Program-made: the position numbers and the translations under genes
Source of the DNA: Halobacteriales archaeon SW_9_67_24
GTDB lineage: Archaea > Halobacteriota > Halobacteria > Halobacteriales > Halococcaceae
Direction of reading: 5' to 3'
DNA length: 9,607 bases
Assembly: GCA_003022685.1 (NCBI GenBank)
Contig: PXSV01000128.1
Location: forward strand, 1 to 9,607
Shown here: positions 5,919 through 9,607 of the stretch, one piece after another
How positions within the stretch are numbered: position 1 is the stretch's first letter
Layout of the letters: each line of letters starts with the position of its first letter
Notes under the pieces: generated by a model
What the model was told of the DNA's origin: nothing
The model's database searches: none
Seen by the model: the letters and a program-made list of their open reading frames with translations, nothing else

Positions 5919-6497
5919 TCAGAACTCGCCGGTCACGTCGCCGTCCGGATCGAGCGTGATCACGCCGTCGAACAGGTCACGATACCCCGAAACAACGCCC
6001 TCGTCGTGGACCTCCTCCGCGAGGTGGAACAGGCCGACGGCGTCGTGTTCCGCTAGGAGATCGAGCAGCGCTTCGACCGCCTCGCGGGCGCGGTCCTCGT
6101 CGGCGTAGTACGCCATCTCGGTTATCGAGTCGACGCTGACCCGGCGCTTGCCGTCGGTCGAAGCGAGAAAGTCGCGGGTGCTCTCGACGATCCCGTCGAG
6201 GTCGTCGGGCGAGGCGACGTAGTGGACGGCGTCGCCCGAGCGCCGCGAGTAGCCCCGCTCGACGCTGAGCGCATCGAGGATGGTCGCTTTCGATCGATCG
6301 ACCGCGTAGTGTTCGAGCTTCTGTTCGACCTCGCGGGCGGTGGTGCGCGTCGAGATAACGAGGAACTGGTCGGTGTCGGTGCTCAGGAAGTCGGTATCGA
6401 TCCGGTCGGTCTCGCCGGTGCTCGGGTGGCTGAGGAGGATGCCGGTCCCGGCCGGGACGGAGTCGGGAGTGTCCTCGATCGTGAGCGCGTAATTCAT
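5919..6497 (-). CDS. RecA/KaiC-like protein with degenerate P-loop
   Basis: The 192-aa soluble protein has the layout of the short haloarchaeal KaiC/RecA-like family. The N-terminal strand-loop GTGILLSHPSTGET (17-30) sits where a Walker A would be but lacks the Lys-Thr/Ser pair. FLVISTRTTAREVEQKL (45-61) resembles the strand and helix after a KaiC P-loop. RRVSVDSITEMAYYAD (118-133) resembles a Walker B strand with a conserved Asp-Ser. The closing GLFHLAEEVHDEGVVSGYRDLFDGVITL (155-182) matches the terminal strands of KaiC-type folds. It probably does not hydrolyse ATP and may act as a binding or regulatory protein. I chose the ATG at 6497 because TTAA lies 26-29 nt upstream. The frame stays open farther upstream, but only by running through the 88-bp palindromic element. 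It converges with the 260-aa gene, 19 bp apart. Confidence 0.8.
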   Translation of the reverse strand: MNYALTIEDTPDSVPAGTGILLSHPSTGETDRIDTDFLSTDTDQFLVISTRTTAREVEQKLEHYAVDRSKATILDALSVERGYSRRSGDAVHYVASPDDLDGIVESTRDFLASTDGKRRVSVDSITEMAYYADEDRAREAVEALLDLLAEHDAVGLFHLAEEVHDEGVVSGYRDLFDGVITLDPDGDVTGEF

Positions 6498-6674
6498 GGA
6501 CGCATCCGGGACGGGAGGCGTCTTAACCCCTGCGACCCCACGATCGCTTCGACTCGTTGTGCCGTCGCTCGGGACTACCGGACACCCCCCATCGCGCACC
6601 GACCCGCGGCGAAACGATCCGATCGAATCGTGGCTCCACGGGGTTGGCCGACACCAGCAGGGTCGAGCGACCCC
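6498..6674. other. Intergenic region between the KaiC-like gene and the second 88-bp element
   Basis: This holds no gene I can support. It contains the KaiC-like promoter near its left end and GGGTCG-AG-CGACCC (6660-6673), a 6-bp palindrome just outside the 88-bp element. That palindrome shares the GGGTCG core of the element's ends. Confidence 0.5.
6523..6526 (-). promoter_or_regulatory. TATA-like box for the KaiC-like gene
   Basis: On the minus strand the context is GGGTTAAGACG, with TTAA 26-29 nt before the ATG at 6497 and no Shine-Dalgarno. It fits a leaderless transcript and supports the shorter start. Confidence 0.45.
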
Positions 6675-6762
6675 CTCATAGGGTCGGTTGGAAGTCCTTC
6701 CGGGATCGACCGCACGATGGCGTGCGGTCGCGCCGGTAAACGCCTCCAACCGACCCTCTCAG
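6675..6762 (-). mobile_element. 88-bp palindromic MITE-like element, copy 2 (inverted relative to copy 1)
   Basis: Read on the minus strand, this copy matches the element at 1957-2044 at 80 of 88 positions. Its central hairpin, the same 10-bp stem around a 4-nt loop, is unchanged. Most differences lie near the ends and flanks of the inner arms, including the right end, which has CTGAGAGGG in place of CTGATAGGG. It lies between the KaiC-like gene and the DUF2391-type remnant. Its right terminus supplies the TGA that ends that remnant's reading frame. No target duplication is obvious. Two copies of the same palindrome 4.7 kb apart, both beside damaged genes, argue for a mobile repeat over a simple terminator. 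Confidence 0.75.
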
Positions 6763-7183
6763 AACACGCTGTCGGCGGTTGCCGCGCCGACGACACTGAA
6801 CACCGCGCCGATCGAGATTGCCCGCAGCGTGGTCACAGGCGCTCCTCGGCGGGAGTCTCGACGAGAAACGTCTCGGGAGCGTCGAACACGAACGCGGGGA
6901 TCACCACCGACCCGAATGCGACGCCGATCGACGAGAGGAACCGTGCCGGGACGCCGGCGACGTCGCGCTCGCTGTCGGGGTCGTGTTCGTCGTCGGCCCT
7001 GTAGAGCGTGCCGTAGCCGATGGCGAGCACGATCGCGGCGATCACCACGCCGTTCGGCGTGTCCATGTTCGCCGCGAGCGTCCACACCTCCTCCGTGACG
7101 ACGAACGACCCGGCGAGCAGGAACCCCCCGACGACCTGCTGGGCGATGTCCACGAACTTGAACCGTCGTCTGCGCCTGGCCAT
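6759..7183 (-). pseudogene. DUF2391-type membrane protein gene with a one-base frameshift
   Basis: The first part (7183 to 6833) encodes 116 residues. These are a basic start MARRRRRFKF, a hydrophobic segment with QQVVGGFLLAGSFVVTEEVW (15-34), a second at about 45-60, the polar stretch DDEHDPDSERDVAGVPARF (64-82), a third hydrophobic segment, and then TGA. In the next frame the sequence continues as VTTLRAISIGAVFSVVGAATADSVF and stops at 6759-6761. This is a typical last transmembrane segment for what I recognise as the haloarchaeal DUF2391 family. The span of 425 bp is one base short of 142 codons, so a single deleted base near 6836 explains the break. There is no homopolymer at the site. 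Possible explanations are a real recent mutation, a sequencing error, or (less likely) programmed frameshifting. The final stop codon overlaps the end of the 88-bp element. Function is unknown. Confidence 0.7.
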
Positions 7184-7270
7184 GCCGGCGAATCGGCGAC
7201 GGGTGTCAAGACCGCTCCGTTCTCGCACCGTCGTCGTCGAACGACTGGGGGGAGAGGGACGGGCGTTCGC

Positions 7271-7289
7271 GCGACCGCTCCGCGGTCGC
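7271..7289. repeat. Perfect 8-bp inverted repeat in the divergent gap
   Basis: GCGACCGC (7271-7278) and GCGGTCGC (7282-7289) are separated by TCC. This lies upstream of the methyltransferase TATA-like box, between divergent genes. Similar GC palindromes are common between haloarchaeal genes, so the role is open: operator, attenuator-like hairpin, or neutral. Confidence 0.4.
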
Positions 7290-7300
7290 CGCCGAACGGG

Positions 7301-7308
7301 TTTTCACG
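7301..7308 (+). promoter_or_regulatory. TATA-like box for the methyltransferase gene
   Basis: TTTTCACG lies 21-28 nt before the ATG at 7329, the only T-rich spot near the start, with no Shine-Dalgarno. It supports a leaderless start at 7329. Confidence 0.35.
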
Positions 7309-7328
7309 CCTCCCCACTTCGCCCCGGC

Positions 7329-8006
7329 ATGAGCACGAGGGAGGAGTTCGACGCGTGGGCCGCCGAGGGTCGCGACCGTGGGATGGAAGAGCGCCACTGG
7401 CACACCGCGAAACACGTCCTCGCACGGATGCCCGTCGAGGGCGGCGACCGCGTGCTCGACCTCGGCTGTGGTAGCGGCTACGCCGGGCGCGCGCTCCGCG
7501 GGACCGCCGACGTCCGGAGCTACGGTCTCGACGGCGCACCCGAGATGGCCCGGAGTGCGGCCTCGTACACCGACGATCCCGCCGTCGCGTTCCTCATCGG
7601 CGACTTCGAACACCTCCCCTTCGCCGACGACAGCCTCGGTCACGCCGTCTCGATGGAGGCCTTCTACTATGCGAACGACCCCCACGCCACGCTCCGCGAG
7701 CTCCGCCGCGTCCTCCGGCCTGGCGGGACCTTCCATTGCGCGGTGAACTACTTCGCCGAAAGCGTTCACACCGCCGGCTGGCAGGAGAAAGTCGGTATAG
7801 CGATGACCCGGTGGGACACGGCCGAGTACCGCGACGCGTTCCGCGAGGCGGGCTTTCACGTCGCCGGCCAGGACACGATCCCCGACCGCGAGACCGAGAT
7901 CCCCTCCTCCGAGGCGTTCCCGAACGAGGGGTTCGACACCCGCGCGGCGATGGTCGATCGCTACCGGACGTGGGGGACCCTGCTCACGGTCGGCGTCGTT
8001 CCGTGA
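7329..8006 (+). CDS. Class I SAM-dependent methyltransferase
   Basis: Soluble 225-aa methyltransferase of the Methyltransf_11 type, using S-adenosylmethionine. The substrate cannot be read from the sequence. Motif I is VLDLGCGSGYAGRAL (42-56). The acidic residue at the end of strand 2 is Asp68 in YGLDGAPEMA. The GDFEHLPFADDSLGHAVSMEAFYY segment (91-114) carries the motif II-III region, and LRRVLRPGGTFHCAVNYF (125-142) is the usual post-motif strand. The C-terminal part (150-225) contains Trp-rich and acidic stretches that probably form the substrate cap. I chose the ATG at 7329 because it gives the normal N-terminal helix length (EEFDAWAAEG) and follows a TATA-like box. Longer in-frame starts run back through the opposite-strand membrane protein gene. 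It converges on the HTH regulator with 26 bp between stops. Confidence 0.88.
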   Translation: MSTREEFDAWAAEGRDRGMEERHWHTAKHVLARMPVEGGDRVLDLGCGSGYAGRALRGTADVRSYGLDGAPEMARSAASYTDDPAVAFLIGDFEHLPFADDSLGHAVSMEAFYYANDPHATLRELRRVLRPGGTFHCAVNYFAESVHTAGWQEKVGIAMTRWDTAEYRDAFREAGFHVAGQDTIPDRETEIPSSEAFPNEGFDTRAAMVDRYRTWGTLLTVGVVP

Positions 8007-8008
8007 CG

Positions 8009-8031
8009 GGAGAGCGCTACTGCCCCTCTCC
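8009..8031. terminator. Candidate bidirectional terminator between convergent genes
   Basis: GGAGAG (8009-8014) pairs with CTCTCC (8026-8031) around an 11-nt loop. It occupies nearly all of the 26-bp gap between the convergent stops of the methyltransferase and the HTH regulator. The stem is short and the T tract poor, so position is the main support. Confidence 0.3.
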
Positions 8032-8032
8032 G

Positions 8033-8692
8033 TTACTCCTCGTCGCCGACGCCGACGATCAGGGTGTTCTCGATCAGGGTGCTGTACGCCCGTCGGAACC
8101 GCTCGGAGAGCGCCTGGTGGGAGATGTCGAGTTCGGTGGCGAGGTCGTCGAGGCTGATGTCGCGGGGAACCTCGTAGTGGCCGTGCTCGAACGCCGCGAC
8201 GAGGGTCTCGTGTTGGGTCTCGCTCAGGCCGAACCGGCCGTGGCGATCAGCGTCCATCTCGTAGATGTTCTGGATATCGATGGTGAGGCCGTTCTCCTCG
8301 CAGAACTCGTGGGTCGACGACAGCGCCTCGCGGTCGGGGAACAGGATCCGGAACTCCCACCGGCCGTCGGTCCCGAAGCAATCGAGCACCGTCGCGTCCG
8401 CCTCGACCAGGATCTGCACCACCACCTCGATCCGTTCGGTCCAATCCATCTGGTAGAGTCGTTCCCCGCCGAGATCGGAGAGGAGTTCGAGGTTCTCGAT
8501 GCTCGCATCGTTCTCGAACGCTCGCTCCACCTCGTCCATGTAGTCACTCGACACCCAGACGAACGGCATCACGCGCTCGTCGTTGTGAGCCACCACGCGC
8601 TCGACGTCGAATTCGACGTCGGGGACCGCGACGAGCGTATCGTGGAGGGCGAACTCCTCGGCCGGGAGTACGATGTTTGCGATGGTGCTCAC
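8033..8692 (-). CDS. BAT/HTH_10-domain transcriptional regulator (bacterio-opsin-activator type)
   Basis: 219-aa cytoplasmic DNA-binding protein of the haloarchaeal Bat-like class. Residues 1-145 form the sensor-like BAT domain, opening with STIANIVLPAEEFALHDTL and containing an aromatic and acidic core (GGERLYQMDWTERIEVVV, DCFGTDGRWEFRILFPD). Residues about 154-210 are the HTH_10 domain. LSETQHETLVAAFEHGHYEVPR leads to DISLDDLATELDISHQALSERFRRA, the helix-turn-helix, and ends with a short C-terminal helix. There is no PAS or GAF domain, so it is one of the short members. The ligand and targets are unknown. I chose the GTG at 8692 because TATGCAAA lies 21-28 nt upstream and the resulting MSTIAN start is typical. 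The ATG at 8719 would add 9 residues but falls inside that box. The rhodanese gene lies upstream on the same strand, 130 bp away. Confidence 0.88.
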   Translation of the reverse strand: MSTIANIVLPAEEFALHDTLVAVPDVEFDVERVVAHNDERVMPFVWVSSDYMDEVERAFENDASIENLELLSDLGGERLYQMDWTERIEVVVQILVEADATVLDCFGTDGRWEFRILFPDREALSSTHEFCEENGLTIDIQNIYEMDADRHGRFGLSETQHETLVAAFEHGHYEVPRDISLDDLATELDISHQALSERFRRAYSTLIENTLIVGVGDEE

Positions 8693-8712
8693 TGGGGACC
8701 CTTTGCCGTGTG

Positions 8713-8720
8713 TTTGCATA
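8713..8720 (-). promoter_or_regulatory. TATA-like box that decides the regulator's GTG start
   Basis: On the minus strand this reads TATGCAAA, 21-28 nt before the GTG at 8692. An ATG inside it (8719) opens a slightly longer frame, so this box favours the shorter protein. A further TAAAGACG-like spot at about 8751-8758 could be a second promoter. Confidence 0.45.
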
Positions 8721-8787
8721 TGCGTGTTGATTCGGGAGTGGGCTCGCGGGCGTCTTTACCCAGAACTCGCTCGACCGGTCACGGCGT

Positions 8788-8830
8788 CCCGATCGCTCGA
8801 TGACGCCGCCCCGATCGCTCGACTACGCCG
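8788..8830. repeat. Tandem repeat, 22-bp period, across the end of the rhodanese gene
   Basis: Bases 8788-8808 and 8810-8830 both read CCCGATCGCTCGA, then two variable bases, then ACGCCG: 19 of 21 match. A third partial unit (CGATCGC, 8834-8840) lies within the rhodanese coding end. The second copy contains the rhodanese stop codon. This looks like a small local duplication of the gene's 3' end. Confidence 0.6.
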
Positions 8831-9596
8831 TTTCGATCGCCCCGCCTGCCTGCTCCCACTCGGTCAGGCTCCCCTCGTAGAAGCCGAGGTCGTCGAACCC
8901 GAGGTGGCACAACACGAGATATGTATGGCTGATCCGGCGGGCGGTGTTACAGTAGAGGAGCACCCGCCGATCACGGGTGATGCCGTTCGATTCGAGGATC
9001 GTCTCGATCGCCGCCCGGTCCTCGAGCCCCCGCGTCTCGTCGTCGACGAACGCCCGCCAGTCGAGCTGGACTGCGCCGGGGATGTGGCCCTCCTCGTACT
9101 CCCACGTCTCGCGGGTGTCGACCAGGAGCGTGTCGGCCTCGATCGCCGCTTCGATTGCCTCGCGGTCGACCAGCATCGTCTCGTCGGGCCGTTCGAGGGC
9201 GTACTCGACGGGTTCGACCGTTGTCGGCTCGGTCGTCGTCCCGTGGGCGCGCCCCCACGCGCTGTAGTCGCCGTCGAGCAGGTGGAGCTTCGACCGATCG
9301 TGGCCGTAGAGCTCGGCGGTCACGAGGAATCGCGCGGCGAACACGCCGTGGGTGTCATCGTACGCCACGATCGCGTCGTCGCGCTCGATTCCCGCCTCAC
9401 CGAGGAGGGCGGCGAAGGTCTCCTCGCCGGGCAGCATTCCCTCGTCGCCGTCGGGAGCGCGAAACGAATCGAAGGGAACATTGACCGCACCGGGCACGTG
9501 GCCGATCCCCTCGAACTCCCACGCCTCGCGCACGTCGACGATCCGCACGTCCTCGCGCCCGTCGAGCCACTCGGGGGACACCACCACATCGGTCAT
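8823..9596 (-). CDS. Tandem-rhodanese sulfurtransferase (thiosulfate/3-mercaptopyruvate type)
   Basis: 257-aa cytoplasmic protein with two rhodanese domains, the form that moves sulfane sulfur from thiosulfate or 3-mercaptopyruvate to an acceptor. The N-terminal domain (about 1-120) has IVDVREAWEFEGIGHVPGAVNVP (19-41) but Asp80-Asp81 where a catalytic Cys would sit, so it is the usual inactive partner. The C-terminal domain (about 140-257) has LLVDTRETWEYEEGHIPGAVQLDW (157-180), the active-site loop YCNTARRISHT (215-225) with catalytic Cys216, and the closing FYEGSLTEWEQAGG (239-252). The loop lacks the more common CRxGxR or CGSGVTA pattern, so the preferred donor cannot be assigned. The length is somewhat below the 280-300 aa of many two-domain members, mostly in loops. 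The ATG at 9596 gives a standard N-terminus. Its promoter is outside the window. It may extend into the regulator's transcript, though the 130-bp gap and local repeats argue for separation. Confidence 0.9.
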   Translation of the reverse strand: MTDVVVSPEWLDGREDVRIVDVREAWEFEGIGHVPGAVNVPFDSFRAPDGDEGMLPGEETFAALLGEAGIERDDAIVAYDDTHGVFAARFLVTAELYGHDRSKLHLLDGDYSAWGRAHGTTTEPTTVEPVEYALERPDETMLVDREAIEAAIEADTLLVDTRETWEYEEGHIPGAVQLDWRAFVDDETRGLEDRAAIETILESNGITRDRRVLLYCNTARRISHTYLVLCHLGFDDLGFYEGSLTEWEQAGGAIETA

Positions 9597-9607
9597 GTCG
9601 GCACCAC

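Noticed and set aside
6498..6749. N-terminal extension of the KaiC-like gene on the minus strand
   Set aside because: The extra 84 residues would begin inside the 88-bp palindromic element and run through intergenic DNA. A TATA-like box 26-29 nt before the ATG at 6497 supports the shorter form.
1957..6762. CRISPR array or composite transposon formed by the two 88-bp copies
   Set aside because: There are only two copies, 4.7 kb apart in inverted orientation, with ordinary genes between and no transposase or Cas gene. A composite element cannot be excluded, but nothing supports it.
7020..7328. Longer N-terminus for the methyltransferase
   Set aside because: It would overlap the opposite-strand membrane protein gene and the divergent promoter. 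The ATG at 7329 gives a normal family start.

Overview
The window reads as chromosome from a haloarchaeon (class Halobacteria; Halococcus-like is only a guess). The evidence is very high GC with strong GC at third codon positions, acidic Asp/Glu-rich proteins, an HTH_10/Bat-type regulator, a haloarchaeal-style hemB, and several start codons lying 21-29 nt after AT-rich TATA-like boxes with no Shine-Dalgarno, as expected for leaderless haloarchaeal transcripts.

Layout, left to right: a DedA/SNARE-type membrane protein on the minus strand, cut by the window edge (1-474); divergent hemB, porphobilinogen synthase (561-1541); a wrecked acyl-CoA dehydrogenase gene of the AidB-like type (1601-2821), which has a one-base frameshift and has lost its whole middle, with an 88-bp palindromic MITE-like element at the breakpoint; an AT-rich intergenic region (2822-3133) with a terminator-like hairpin and a TATA box framed by a 7-bp inverted repeat; an ammonium transporter fused in frame to a complete P-II (GlnK-like) domain (3134-4909); a terminator-like double hairpin; a 29-aa single-TM protein (5022-5111) followed after 5 nt by a 260-aa conserved-type hypothetical (5117-5899); a convergent RecA/KaiC-like protein with a degenerate P-loop (5919-6497, minus); a second copy of the 88-bp element in opposite orientation (6675-6762), abutting a frameshifted DUF2391-type membrane protein gene (6759-7183, minus); a class I SAM methyltransferase (7329-8006); a convergent BAT/HTH_10 regulator (8033-8692, minus); and a tandem-rhodanese sulfurtransferase (8823-9596, minus).

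The genes do not form one pathway. hemB belongs to tetrapyrrole synthesis, the Amt/P-II fusion to nitrogen uptake and its control, and the rhodanese to sulfur transfer. The two features most worth attention are the transporter-sensor fusion, which combines AmtB and its P-II plug in one chain, and the pair of 88-bp palindromic elements, which are 80/88 identical in inverted orientation and each touch a broken gene. Motif positions, repeat matches and frame arithmetic were worked out by hand from the sequence. Family names come from recognition of motifs without any database search.
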